From positions 1,437,912 to 1,501,911 of the forward strand of contig NZ_RCZB01000001.1 in the NCBI RefSeq assembly GCF_006438785.1: a DNA stretch of 64,000 nucleotides, given 5' to 3'. Positions within the stretch are counted from its first letter, which is position 1. Every line of letters starts with the position of its first letter. Shown one piece after another: positions 29,461-37,715 of the stretch. The position numbers and the translations under genes are program-made. The notes under the pieces were generated by a model, which ran no database searches, was not told where the DNA came from, and saw only the letters and a list, made by a program, of their open reading frames with translations. This DNA comes from Rhodanobacter glycinis. Lineage in GTDB: Bacteria; Pseudomonadota; Gammaproteobacteria; Xanthomonadales; Rhodanobacteraceae.

Positions 29461-29988
29461 TCAGTCGGCCGGGTCGACCTGCACGCGCACGCGCAGACGC
29501 TCGCCTGGGTCGTAGTTCAGGCGCGAAGTGTAGACCTCGCCGCGGTAGCGATATTCCACGTCATAGCCGATGATCCGGCGCTGCTCGCTGATCGCGCTGA
29601 CCTGACGGCACTGCGTCTGCGAGCCTTCATAGTCGCTGCCGTGATCAGAAACCCGGTTGCCGACTGCGCCACCCGCTACCGCACCGACCACGGTGGCAGC
29701 CTTGCGGCCATCACCCTTGCCGACGGTATTGCCCAGCACGCCGCCGATCACGGCACCCAGTACGGTACCTACCGCGCTGTTGCCGCCTTCATGGCGTACC
29801 ACCGGCTGTTCGTAGCATTCCTGGCGCGGCACTTCCGTGCGCGAAATGCCCTGGACCGGATCGGCGCGCAGAACATCGGCCCAACCGTAGTGGGCATTGT
29901 CGTCAACGTTCGGACCACGCACGTCCTGTGCGCAGACGCCGGTGGCGATCGAGGCGAACACGAGCGCGGAGAGCCATAACCTGGTCAT
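29461..29988 (-). CDS. Glycine zipper 2TM domain outer-membrane-type protein
   Basis: A 175-residue secreted protein: signal peptide [20 protein letters not shown], a polar region with two Cys, then a glycine-zipper pair ([19 protein letters not shown] and [17 protein letters not shown]), and a C-terminal beta domain [23 protein letters not shown]. This is the Rickettsia 17-kDa surface-antigen/SlyB-like layout; such proteins sit in the cell envelope and are thought to support outer-membrane integrity. The ATG has GGAGG 6 bases upstream. It is not a lipoprotein by the visible signal (no lipobox). Confidence 0.88.
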   Translation of the reverse strand: MTRLWLSALVFASIATGVCAQDVRGPNVDDNAHYGWADVLRADPVQGISRTEVPRQECYEQPVVRHEGGNSAVGTVLGAVIGGVLGNTVGKGDGRKAATVVGAVAGGAVGNRVSDHGSDYEGSQTQCRQVSAISEQRRIIGYDVEYRYRGEVYTSRLNYDPGERLRVRVQVDPAD

Positions 29989-30166
29989 TGCGACCTCCCA
30001 TCGAGAAACATCGGACGCGCCAATGCACGTAATGTCTGCATTCCAGCAAAATCACGCTGAATACACGCTTAGAATCGACCCGGCCCCTCCACCGCGCTTA
30101 CACCTTGTTAAGATGCCGGGCTGGCCGCGCTCCGCCTTCGCGCGGCCCCACGCTGCGGATTCCACG

Positions 30167-31540
30167 ATGCCGATTTCGCTCTACAACAGCCTGACCCGCC
30201 GCACCGAGCCGTTCGCCCCGCTCGATCCCGAGCGCGTGACCATGTACCTGTGCGGCCCCACGGTCTACAACTACGTGCATATCGGCAATGCACGTGGCCC
30301 GGTCGTGTTCGACGTGCTGGCCCGGCTGCTGCGCCAGCACTACCCGCACGTGATATATGCCCGCAACATCACTGACGTCGATGACAAGATCAACGCCGCC
30401 GCGCAAGAACAGGGCGTACCGATCGGCACGATCACCGAGCGCTTTGCGCAGGCGTATCGCGAGGACATGGCCGGACTCGGCGTGGCTCCGCCGGACATCG
30501 AACCGCATGCTACCACCCACATCGGCCCGATCATCACGATGATCGAGAGCCTGCTCGACAGCGGCCACGCCTATGTCGCCGAGGGACACGTGCTGTTCGA
30601 TGTCAGTTCGTTTCCCGCCTATGGCGAGCTGTCCGGACGCGACACCGACGAGTTGATCGCCGGTTCGCGCATCGAAGTGGCGCCGTACAAGCGCAGCCCC
30701 GGCGATTTCGTGCTGTGGAAGCCGTCCACACCGGATCTGCCCGGTTGGGACAGCCCGTGGGGTATCGGCCGCCCCGGCTGGCACATCGAATGCTCCGCGA
30801 TGAGCGCAGCGCATCTGGGCGACACCATCGACATCCATGCTGGCGGCATCGATCTGCTGTTCCCGCACCACGAGAACGAGATCGCCCAATCCACCTGCGC
30901 GCATGGCGGCAAGGTGTTCGCGCGCTGGTGGGTGCACAACGGCATGCTGACGTTCGACGGCCGCAAGATGTCCAAGTCGCTGGGCAACGTGCTGCTGGTG
31001 CACGAACTGCTGAAACTGCACCCGGCCGAGGCATTGCGACTACGGCTGTTGAGCGGCCATTACCGGCAGCCGCTGGATTGGTCCGACAGTGCCATCCAGC
31101 AAGCGGTGAGCACACTGGACGGCTGGTATCGCGTGCTGCGCGATCTGGCCGATGTCAAACTGCCTGCGGGCGACTTGCCGGTGCCCGAGCGGGTCGAGGC
31201 GGCCCTGTGCGATGACCTCAACACGCCGCAAGCGCTGGCCGAACTGTCCGTTCTGGCCGATGCCGCGCGTCAGTCCGGTACCGCTGAGGCGAAGGCTGCC
31301 CTGCTCGGTGGCGGCGCCCTGCTCGGGCTGCTGCAGCAGGATGCGGAAGCGTGGTTCAAGCGCGGCGGTGAACAGGTCGTGGATGCCGCGCATATCGACG
31401 CACTGCTGGAAGAGCGCCGCGCCGCCCGCGCCACCCGCGATTTCAAGCGCGCCGACGCGATCCGCGACGAGCTGGCGGCCATGAACATCGCCATCGAGGA
31501 TGGCGCCCAAGGCACGCGCTGGAGTGTGCAGAAGAGTTGA
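30167..31540 (+). CDS. cysS: Cysteine--tRNA ligase
   Basis: Class I aminoacyl-tRNA synthetase, 457 residues. The zinc-ligand Cys in [18 protein letters not shown] is directly followed by the HIGH-type motif HIGN. The second zinc region is WHIECSAM with the downstream HHENEIAQS, and KMSKSLGN is the KMSKS loop. The C-terminal anticodon domain ends near [23 protein letters not shown] 30167 is the conserved start ([12 protein letters not shown]). SufE follows after 47 bases. Confidence 0.98.
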   Translation: MPISLYNSLTRRTEPFAPLDPERVTMYLCGPTVYNYVHIGNARGPVVFDVLARLLRQHYPHVIYARNITDVDDKINAAAQEQGVPIGTITERFAQAYREDMAGLGVAPPDIEPHATTHIGPIITMIESLLDSGHAYVAEGHVLFDVSSFPAYGELSGRDTDELIAGSRIEVAPYKRSPGDFVLWKPSTPDLPGWDSPWGIGRPGWHIECSAMSAAHLGDTIDIHAGGIDLLFPHHENEIAQSTCAHGGKVFARWWVHNGMLTFDGRKMSKSLGNVLLVHELLKLHPAEALRLRLLSGHYRQPLDWSDSAIQQAVSTLDGWYRVLRDLADVKLPAGDLPVPERVEAALCDDLNTPQALAELSVLADAARQSGTAEAKAALLGGGALLGLLQQDAEAWFKRGGEQVVDAAHIDALLEERRAARATRDFKRADAIRDELAAMNIAIEDGAQGTRWSVQKS

Positions 31541-31587
31541 GTTACTGCCCGCGCGCGGATTCAGCTCGTCCGCGCGATAATGCCCGC

Positions 31588-32019
31588 ATGAACAGCATCA
31601 CCATCAACAGCGCCGCACAGGTACAGCAGGATATCGCCGAGGAATTCGCGTTCTTCGGCGACTGGACCGACCGCTACCAATACCTGATTGATCTCGGCAA
31701 GCAGCTGCCGCCGTTTCCGGAAGCATGCAAGACCGAGGACTATCGCGTGCATGGTTGCCAGTCGATGGTGTGGCTGGTTCCCAGCGGCAATGCGGCGAGG
31801 ATGCACTTCGAGGCGATCAGCGATTCGGCGATCGTTTCCGGTCTGATCGCGCTGGTGTTGCGCGTGTATTCGGATCGTTCTGCGCAGGAGATCGTCGCCA
31901 CCGAGCCGCAGTTCATTGCCACGATTGGTCTTGCCAAGCACCTCTCGCCCACCCGTTCCAACGGTCTGGCCGCGATGCTGGCAAAACTGAAGGGTTACGC
32001 GGAGCAGGCACTGGCCTGA
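31588..32019 (+). CDS. sufE: Cysteine desulfurase-activating protein SufE
   Basis: SufE takes persulfide sulfur from SufS for Fe-S cluster assembly. It is 143 residues, with the sulfur-accepting Cys in YRVHGCQSMVWL. The start ATG 31588 (MNSITINSAAQVQQDI) is preferred over one 51 bases earlier that lies in the gap after cysS. SufE genes normally sit near sufS; here it follows cysS, so a link through cysteine is apparent in function but not proven as an operon. A strong terminator follows. Confidence 0.93.
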   Translation: MNSITINSAAQVQQDIAEEFAFFGDWTDRYQYLIDLGKQLPPFPEACKTEDYRVHGCQSMVWLVPSGNAARMHFEAISDSAIVSGLIALVLRVYSDRSAQEIVATEPQFIATIGLAKHLSPTRSNGLAAMLAKLKGYAEQALA

Positions 32020-32061
32020 GCGCCCCCCTTCCCTAACCCGCACATCAAGGCGCTGAAAAGC

Positions 32062-32086
32062 AAAGCCCCGCATGAAGCGGGGCTTT
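32062..32086. terminator. Bidirectional terminator between sufE and dksA
   Basis: AAAGCCCCGC (32062-32071), 5-base loop, GCGGGGCTTT (32077-32086): perfect 10-bp stem with A- and T-rich flanks, placed between converging genes. Confidence 0.85.
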
Positions 32087-32113
32087 GTCGTTCTACCGAA
32101 TGACCCGCTGAAC

Positions 32114-33331
32114 TCAGTCGCCCATCTGCTTCTGCAGGTGCTCGCGACGCTCCTGCGCATCCAGCGACAGCGTCGCAATCGGACGTGCGTCGAGCCGGTC
32201 GACCCCGATTTCCTCGTCGGTCTCCTCGCAGAAACCGTAGCTGCCTTCCTCGATCCGGCGCAGCGCCTTGTCGATCTTGGAGATCAGCTTGCGGTAACGG
32301 TCGCGGGTACGCAGCTCCAGCGAGTTTTCAGTTTCGCGAGTGGCACGCTCGGCTTCGTCACCGACATCACGCACCTCCTCACGCAGGTTGTCCATGGTCT
32401 GGCGCGATTCCTCCACCAACTGGTCGCGCCAGTCGCGCAGCTTGTTGCGGAAGTAGGCCAGGTGCTGCGGGTTCATGTACTCCTCGTTGCTGGAAGGGTG
32501 ATAACCCTTGGGCAACGTGATGTTGCTGGTGGAGGGCAGCGCGTATCGCCCGTCTTCACGGGTGATGCCGTTATCGAGTTTTTTTGTAGCAAGTTTATTC
32601 ATTGAGGACGACGAGTTTTTCTGATTTTTGTGAGAGGAGGCATGACTCGCGGCAACCGGAGCGGCTCGCGGTGTAACCATGGCGGTTGCACTCGCCACCT
32701 TGCCCTTGAAGAGCGTGCTGGCGGGTGTCGGGGATACGCTTTTGACGACCGGAGCCGGAGCCGGCGCCGGAACGGGCTTGGCGGCGGGCTTGGCGGCGGA
32801 CTTGGCTGCAACATGGGCTGGCTTGGCCGGTTTGCTGACCGGTTTCGCAACGTGCTTCACCGCCGACTTGGCCGGTGCGGCGGCTTTCTTGGCTACAGGC
32901 TTGGTGGGCTTCGCGGCCGATTTCTTGACGGCGCTGTTCTTGACCTTGGTGTTCTTGATGGCAGCTTTCCTGGGCGCCGACTTTTTGACGGCGACCTTCT
33001 TGGCGGCCACTTTTTTCATTACCACTTTCTTGGCTGCGGCTTTCTTGGCCGGACTGGCCTTTTTCGCCTGCGGTTTGGCGACGACTTTCTTGGCCGCCGG
33101 CTTGGCGGCCGGCTTTCTGGCAGCGGTCGCTTTGGCCACGACTTTCCTTGCTGCTGCCTTGCTGACTGGTTTGTTCTTGGCTTTCTTTGCAGATGTCTTG
33201 CTGGCGCTCTTCACGGTCCGCCCCTTTGTAGCAGTTGTCTTCGACTTGCCGGTGCCGGCGTCACGCGCCCTGGCCGGAGTCTTCCCTTTCTGCGCCTTGG
33301 CGGCGGTCGAACTACGTGTCGTTTTCGCCAT
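32114..33331 (-). CDS. dksA: DksA-family RNA polymerase-binding protein with a long histone H1-like N-terminal tail
   Basis: A 405-residue protein. Residues ~1-243 are a Lys/Ala/Pro-rich low-complexity tail (AAKK, AKPAAK units) like histone H1 or AlgP. Residues ~260-405 are the DksA coiled-coil and finger domain. Aligned without gaps to E. coli DksA, the coiled-coil tip keeps D71 (D325) and A76 (A330) but has Glu for D74 (E328). Of the four zinc Cys only the first remains (C368; the others are T371, S389, A392), so this is a zinc-less DksA. E. coli DksA is 151 residues. An internal ATG (codon 244, at 32602) could yield a tail-less form, though it lacks a good ribosome site. Confidence 0.93.
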   Translation of the reverse strand: MAKTTRSSTAAKAQKGKTPARARDAGTGKSKTTATKGRTVKSASKTSAKKAKNKPVSKAAARKVVAKATAARKPAAKPAAKKVVAKPQAKKASPAKKAAAKKVVMKKVAAKKVAVKKSAPRKAAIKNTKVKNSAVKKSAAKPTKPVAKKAAAPAKSAVKHVAKPVSKPAKPAHVAAKSAAKPAAKPVPAPAPAPVVKSVSPTPASTLFKGKVASATAMVTPRAAPVAASHASSHKNQKNSSSSMNKLATKKLDNGITREDGRYALPSTSNITLPKGYHPSSNEEYMNPQHLAYFRNKLRDWRDQLVEESRQTMDNLREEVRDVGDEAERATRETENSLELRTRDRYRKLISKIDKALRRIEEGSYGFCEETDEEIGVDRLDARPIATLSLDAQERREHLQKQMGD

Positions 33332-33365
33332 ATCCCTTCACCGTTTTTGGCCGTGGCGGCCGGGT

Positions 33366-33394
33366 GTTATAGCCGATGTGTTCTACACCAGCAA
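33366..33394 (-). promoter_or_regulatory. Sigma-70-type promoter of dksA
   Basis: On the minus strand, TTGCTG (33394-33389) and TATAAC (33371-33366) are separated by 17 bases, and the ATG of dksA is ~35 bases beyond. Confidence 0.65.
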
Positions 33395-33446
33395 GCCTGC
33401 TTCTGGAATACTTGTACCACTACATGCCGCAAGCCGCCCCGGCAAC

Positions 33447-33719
33447 GTGAATGTCCTGACCCATTTGATACTGTGGTTGATCCGTTTGTACAAGCGCTGG
33501 ATCAGCCCATTGCTCGGCCCGCGCTGTCGGTTCCAGCCCACCTGCTCCGATTATGCACGGATTGCCGTCACCCGCTTCGGCCCGTGGCGCGGCAGCCTGC
33601 TGGCTGGCTGGCGGCTACTACGCTGCCAGCCATTGTGCACGGGTGGTGAAGACCCGGTGCCCGAACACTTCCACTACCCCCATTGCCGTTGCCAAGGAGA
33701 TTCTCCCGACGTCCACTGA
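33447..33719 (+). CDS. yidD: Membrane protein insertion efficiency factor YidD
   Basis: A 90-residue YidD protein, which assists YidC-dependent membrane insertion. The signature LYKRWISPLLGPRCRFQPTCSDYA is interrupted only by normal variation, and the second Cys cluster RCQPLCTGGEDPVPEHFHY is typical. GTG 33447 is chosen as it begins just before the amphipathic N-terminal helix; the frame stays open far upstream only because it runs antisense to the low-complexity dksA tail. YidD usually neighbours rnpA/yidC near the origin, so this location is unlinked to that cluster. The C-terminal extension is a little His/Cys-rich. Confidence 0.92.
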   Translation: MNVLTHLILWLIRLYKRWISPLLGPRCRFQPTCSDYARIAVTRFGPWRGSLLAGWRLLRCQPLCTGGEDPVPEHFHYPHCRCQGDSPDVH

Positions 33720-33749
33720 CTGGCTGAGTCAAAAACACCGAACTCGTCA

Positions 33750-34030
33750 ATGAAGGCCGCCCCCCTCCACGCCGACCTGCGTGTGAAGGATGGCCGCATC
33801 GAGGCGACCTCGATGGCCAACCCGGGGAATCGGTGATCGACGTCAGCGGCCGGTGGTTGCTGCCGAGCATGATCGACGACCAGGTGCATTTCCGCGAACC
33901 CGGCCTGTCCTGCAAGGCCGACACGTTGCACGAGCAGGACCCGTGCAGCCAGCGGTATCACAGGTTTCGTGGACATGCCGAACACCAGGCCACGATGCTC
34001 GACCGCTTGCAGGCGAGCGAGGCCGCTAGG
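33750..34030 (+). pseudogene. Decayed dihydroorotase (PyrC class I) fragment
   Basis: Pieces of a dihydroorotase N-terminus are recognisable in shifting frames: ADLRVKDGRIEA in frame 1, SVIDVSGRWLLP and MIDDQVHFREPGL (the metal-binding HFREPG motif) in frame 2 after ~33833, GGITGFVDMPNTRP back in frame 1 at ~33954, and TMLDRLQAS again in frame 2 at ~33992. At least three frameshifts are needed, and the C-terminal three quarters is missing, so this cannot be one sequencing error. A working pyrC must exist elsewhere if pyrimidine synthesis is intact. Confidence 0.8.
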
Positions 34031-34095
34031 TCACGACGTTCGCCGAAAACTCGGCAAAGATGGAATGTTACCGCGAGCGCCCACCCATCATCCTA

Positions 34096-34118
34096 ACCTT
34101 CTCCCTGAAGGAGAGAAG
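34096..34118. repeat. REP-like hairpin remnant
   Basis: CCTTCTCCCT and GGAGAGAAGG form an imperfect palindrome of the CCTTCTCCC...GGGAGAAGG type seen as dispersed repeats, lying just past the folE2 stop codon. It shares the CTTCTCCC core with the element at 4883-4960. The rest of the 33720-34127 gap holds only the dihydroorotase remnant. Confidence 0.5.
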
Positions 34119-34127
34119 GGGCTCACA

Positions 34128-35075
34128 TCACGGCGTCGAGCCGTAGCCTCCAGCCACACCCTTGCTGGCATAGGCCACCGCATCGTGCGGGTGCAGGCTT
34201 TCCTGGTGCTCGACTCGGATGTGGAAATCGCTGAGATGTCCGTCGGCGTCCAGCGCCTTCTGGATGCGCCGGGCGGCGTCCTCGCAGAACATCAGGTTGC
34301 CACCGTTGGCCAGCGCAAAAGCCTGCTCGTCCTCGCGCTTCACCGCGGTCTGCACCGGTGTGCCCAGTGCATGTTCGACGCGGTCGATCAAGTCGATCAG
34401 CTGGAAGCCGGCTCCCGCCACGAGGCGTATGCGCAGGCGCGCCACGCTGCGCTGGGCATGCGGGGTGGCCACGATGCCGCGTTCGCTGCCGAGCCAGGCC
34501 AGCACCGCCGCGTGGTCAACCGGCTGAGTCGCGCTGAAATCGCTGACGAACTGGTCCTGGATCAACTGACGCGACAGCGCCGCCGAGGCCGGACAGGTGG
34601 AGGAGTAAACCACTTCGGTGCCGAATTCGAGCAGGAACTCGTCACCGGTAAGGCTGGCTTCGATGCACACCGGATACGCGCGCCAGCCGCTGTTGGCACT
34701 GCGCAAGGCGGGGCGGCGCACCAGATGCTCGAAACGGATGCTCACGCAGGCGCGGTCGGACAGATCCTTGTGCGAGTCCAGGAAGCCGCGCAGCAGCGCA
34801 TGCAGCGAATCGGCGGTGAGCTTTTGTGTGCTAAGCGCCTGCTCGACCTGCAGATACAGGCGCGACATGTGGATGCCGCGCTTGTCCGGCCGGCTCAGGT
34901 TGACGAAAGCACCGACCCGTGCGCTCGCCCGCTGCACCTCGCCATCGCCCGCGTCAAACAGTACCGGCACCTGGATATCGGCCATGCCGACCCAGTCCAG
35001 CGCACCGGCAAGATGGGGCTGCGCGTGCACGGCAACGTCGGGGAGCAGGCGGGCGGTATTTTCCTGGTTCGGCAT
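34128..35075 (-). CDS. folE2: GTP cyclohydrolase FolE2 (type IB)
   Basis: Metal-flexible GTP cyclohydrolase I that makes dihydroneopterin triphosphate for folate or queuosine; 315 residues. Conserved FolE2 stretches are VGMADIQVPV, FVNLSRPDKRGIHMSRLY, the active-site Cys in VYSSTCPASAALSRQ, and HPHDAVAYASKG at the end. FolE2 commonly replaces zinc-dependent FolE under zinc limitation; no obvious Zur box is seen in the 99 bases upstream. It is probably the end of, or separate from, the upstream mtaD operon. Confidence 0.94.
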   Translation of the reverse strand: MPNQENTARLLPDVAVHAQPHLAGALDWVGMADIQVPVLFDAGDGEVQRASARVGAFVNLSRPDKRGIHMSRLYLQVEQALSTQKLTADSLHALLRGFLDSHKDLSDRACVSIRFEHLVRRPALRSANSGWRAYPVCIEASLTGDEFLLEFGTEVVYSSTCPASAALSRQLIQDQFVSDFSATQPVDHAAVLAWLGSERGIVATPHAQRSVARLRIRLVAGAGFQLIDLIDRVEHALGTPVQTAVKREDEQAFALANGGNLMFCEDAARRIQKALDADGHLSDFHIRVEHQESLHPHDAVAYASKGVAGGYGSTP

Positions 35076-35174
35076 CGTTGGATCCTGGCATCGGCGAATC
35101 GATCGCCGCGAAGCACATCAATTTTGGGGCAGGCGAAGCGGTGCGCAATAGTGGCGTGACGGAAACACTGCGTC

Positions 35175-36038
35175 TCAGGTCGACTCGGTCAGTTGCCGGC
35201 GCCATGCACGAGCAGCCTGCCACGCATGCAGCGTAGTAACCAACCCGGTGCGCGGCTGTCCCGTCTGCAACACGGCCAGCGCATCGCCAGTGTGTGCCGC
35301 ACGTCGGGCCAATTGGTTGCCATGACGCGATTCCAGCGCGCGAAACACGCTGAGCGGCCCAGCCAGCGTGGCCGACTCGCGCCAGCTGGCCAGCAAATCG
35401 TCCAGTTGCGCCTTGACCGCCTGCTCCCGCGCTTCACTGGGTGAGCGCAGTTGCGTGCGACTCAAGCCATGCCGGGCCAGCCGTGCCATCGGCAGGGGCA
35501 GGCGATCGCGCTCGGCGTCCTGTTCCAGCCGTAACAGCGCGTACAGCAGGTGATTGAGCGTGGCGAGCCGCGCCGCCCGCGCAGGCGACACATCGGCGCC
35601 GTACCACCATGCGGTTTCCAGCGCGGCCAGTGCGCCGTGTAGTGGCATCGCAGCATCGAGCTGTGCGGGGAAATCCGCGGCGGTGCCCTGCTCCAGCTGA
35701 GCCATCGCGGCCAGCACTGGTGCCAGCCAGAGATCGTCGGCGATGGCATGCGCGCGCTCGTCGTCGAACAATACCTGGGTCAGCGGATGGCGACCGCCGC
35801 TGGCTGCCGCGCCGGCCAGTTCCTCGGCCCACCAGTTGAGTTTGGCTGCGGCGACCTGCGGCTCACGGATGCCGTAGGCAGCGCCAAGCAGTTCCTGTTC
35901 CAGCGCAGCCAGCGCGACATGGCCGGGATAACGCCGCCCATCGACGAACACCAGCGCAACGCGCTGCTGCGGCTGCACCGCGAGCCACTTGTCGATGAAA
36001 CCTTGCAGCACCGCATTCTGTTCGACCAGCTCGATCAT
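35175..36038 (-). CDS. Squalene/phytoene synthase family protein, degenerate
   Basis: A 287-residue all-helical protein with the trans-isoprenyl synthase-like fold, best seen as GIREPQVAAAKLNWWAEELAG and LYALLRLEQDAERDRLPLPMARLARHG. The Asp-rich DxxxD motifs that bind diphosphate-Mg in true squalene or phytoene synthases are missing, so catalysis is doubtful; it is closer to NDUFAF6-type relatives. ATG 36038 overlaps the stop of the phosphatase gene by 4 bases, making it the last gene of the mtaD-yciI-ubiG-mupP operon. Confidence 0.75.
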   Translation of the reverse strand: MIELVEQNAVLQGFIDKWLAVQPQQRVALVFVDGRRYPGHVALAALEQELLGAAYGIREPQVAAAKLNWWAEELAGAAASGGRHPLTQVLFDDERAHAIADDLWLAPVLAAMAQLEQGTAADFPAQLDAAMPLHGALAALETAWWYGADVSPARAARLATLNHLLYALLRLEQDAERDRLPLPMARLARHGLSRTQLRSPSEAREQAVKAQLDDLLASWRESATLAGPLSVFRALESRHGNQLARRAAHTGDALAVLQTGQPRTGLVTTLHAWQAARAWRRQLTEST

Positions 36039-36715
36039 GCGACGACCGGTTGAAGCTGCAGCAGCCCGGCCAGCTCGGCCGGGTGATCCAGCACGATGTC
36101 GGCGCCCCAGCTGTGCGGGTCGCCGCCGTCGAGATAACCCCAGCTCACCGCAACCGTGTACAGGCCGGCGGCGGCGCCAGCCTGGATGTCGCGACGATCG
36201 TCGCCGACAAACAGGCTCTGCGCAGGCTCCACGCCGGCGCGTTCGCAGGCCAGCAACACCGGCGCCGGATCGGGTTTCTTCACCGGCAAGGTATCGCCGG
36301 ACACCACCGCGCTGGCGCGCTCGGCCCAGCCGATGCGCCGGATCAGTTCGTCGGTGAGAAATGCCGCCTTGTTGGTGACGATGCCCCAGCGCAGGCCGTG
36401 TGCCTCGATCCTTGCGAGCAGGTCGTCGACGCCTTCGAAACTCTGCGTCTGCTGTGCCATCACGTCCTGGTACAGCTGCAGGTAGCGCGGCGTCAGCGCC
36501 TCCAGTGCCGGCTCGCCGCGATCGGCAAAGGCACAGCGCAGGACAGCGCGCGCGCCGCGCGAAACCACCTCACGCACCGGCGCATACGGCGGCGGCGGTA
36601 CGCCCTCTTCCGCGCACTGCGCGAGCAAGGCGGCGTACAGGTCGGGCGCGCTATCGAGCAAGGTGCCATCCAGATCGAACAGCACGCCCCGGATATTTTC
36701 AGGAAGGGGTTTCAT
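36035..36715 (-). CDS. mupP: HAD phosphatase, probable N-acetylmuramate 6-phosphate phosphatase (MupP)
   Basis: HAD-superfamily hydrolase of 226 residues: nucleophile motif VLFDLDGTLLDSAP, motif II TNK, Lys in VKKPDPAP, and motif IV VGDDRRDIQAG. The segments VVSRGARAVLRCAF and AVSWGYLDGGDPHSWGADIV match the MupP branch better than true phosphoglycolate phosphatase. In Pseudomonas, mupP lies right after ubiG as here and serves cell-wall recycling via AmgK-MurU. Start ATG 36715 overlaps the ubiG stop. Phosphoglycolate phosphatase (gph) is the alternative label. Confidence 0.85.
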   Translation of the reverse strand: MKPLPENIRGVLFDLDGTLLDSAPDLYAALLAQCAEEGVPPPPYAPVREVVSRGARAVLRCAFADRGEPALEALTPRYLQLYQDVMAQQTQSFEGVDDLLARIEAHGLRWGIVTNKAAFLTDELIRRIGWAERASAVVSGDTLPVKKPDPAPVLLACERAGVEPAQSLFVGDDRRDIQAGAAAGLYTVAVSWGYLDGGDPHSWGADIVLDHPAELAGLLQLQPVVA

Positions 36716-37419
36716 GCGGGTTTGCGGGCGCTGAGCACGTAGTTGATCGCGGTGACCTTGCTCAGCCATGCCTTGCGATTGAGCGGGTTGTAGCCCAGCC
36801 CCGAGACGTCTTCCAGTTCCAGCCCGGCATGACGCAGCAGGCGGCCCAGTTCGGACGGCTTCAGGAATTGCGCGTAGTGATGGGTGCCGCGCGGCAGCAT
36901 GCGCATCACGTATTCCGCGCCCAGGATCGCTGCGCCGAACGCGGCCGGGGTGCGGTTGATGGTGGACATGAACAGCCGGCCGCCGGGTTTCAGCATCGCG
37001 GCCAGGTCATTCACCAATGCGGCCGGATCGGGTACATGCTCGATCAGTTCCATGCAGCACACCGCGTCGAAACTTTCCGGCTCGGCGTCGGCGAGCTCGG
37101 CCGAGGACAGCACGCGGTAGTCGACGCTGAGGTGCGATTCGTGCAGGTGCAACCTGGCGATCTCGATCACCTTCTCGCCCAGATCGACACCGGTGACCCT
37201 GGCGCCGGCGCGGGTCAGCGCTTCGCTGAGTAGACCGCCGCCGCAACCGACGTCGGCGACCTTTGCATCACGCAGGTCGACGCGTCCAGCGATATATGCA
37301 GCGCGCACCGGGTTGAGGTCATGCAGCGGTCGCGATTCGCCATCGGGATCCCACCAGCGCGCGGCCAGGCTGTCGAAGCGGGCAATTTCGGCGGGGCTGA
37401 CGTTGGGCGCGGTCTGCAT
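36712..37419 (-). CDS. ubiG: Ubiquinone biosynthesis O-methyltransferase
   Basis: SAM-dependent methyltransferase for both O-methylation steps of ubiquinone synthesis, 235 residues. Motifs are FDSLAARWWDPDGESRPLHDLNPVR at the start (each part well kept), the SAM loop VADVGCGGGLLSEALTRAG, and CMELIEHVPDPAAL. It belongs to the mtaD operon; ATGA overlap with the following phosphatase. Length is normal. Confidence 0.97.
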   Translation of the reverse strand: MQTAPNVSPAEIARFDSLAARWWDPDGESRPLHDLNPVRAAYIAGRVDLRDAKVADVGCGGGLLSEALTRAGARVTGVDLGEKVIEIARLHLHESHLSVDYRVLSSAELADAEPESFDAVCCMELIEHVPDPAALVNDLAAMLKPGGRLFMSTINRTPAAFGAAILGAEYVMRMLPRGTHHYAQFLKPSELGRLLRHAGLELEDVSGLGYNPLNRKAWLSKVTAINYVLSARKPA

Positions 37420-37447
37420 CGTGGGATCCTCTATGGTCACCGGGAGT

Positions 37448-37702
37448 TTAATGCGCCAGCCATTCGTGCACCGTGATATCCCAGCCGCCGCTGACATGCG
37501 CGGGATCGCGCTGCGCGATCGCGGTCGCCTCGGCCAGGTCGTCCGCGCGCAACAGGTACGCGCCGCCGGACTTGTCGCTGAACCCGCCGGACAGCTCCAC
37601 GCGGCCTTCCTCACGCAGCCCGTCCAGAAACGCCAGGTGCAGCGGCACCATCGCGGGATCAAGGCTGGGCCGACGGTTCAGCAGAATCAGGTAGCGATTC
37701 AT
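37448..37702 (-). CDS. YciI-like protein
   Basis: An 84-residue ferredoxin-like dimeric protein, RYLILLNRRP at the start and AAYLLRADDLAEATAIAQRDP-type core with GWDITVHEW at the end. YciI relatives have proposed hydrolase activities but no agreed role. ATG 37702 is used; it lies 13 bases after mtaD and 28 bases before ubiG, in the same operon. Confidence 0.88.
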   Translation of the reverse strand: MNRYLILLNRRPSLDPAMVPLHLAFLDGLREEGRVELSGGFSDKSGGAYLLRADDLAEATAIAQRDPAHVSGGWDITVHEWLAH

Positions 37703-37715
37703 TGAAGTCTCCGGT

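Noticed and set aside
32679..33719. Long plus-strand open frame (346 codons) running into yidD
   Set aside because: Its first 256 codons are antisense to the Lys/Ala-rich dksA tail, whose composition keeps stops out. Only the end from GTG 33447 has protein homology (YidD).
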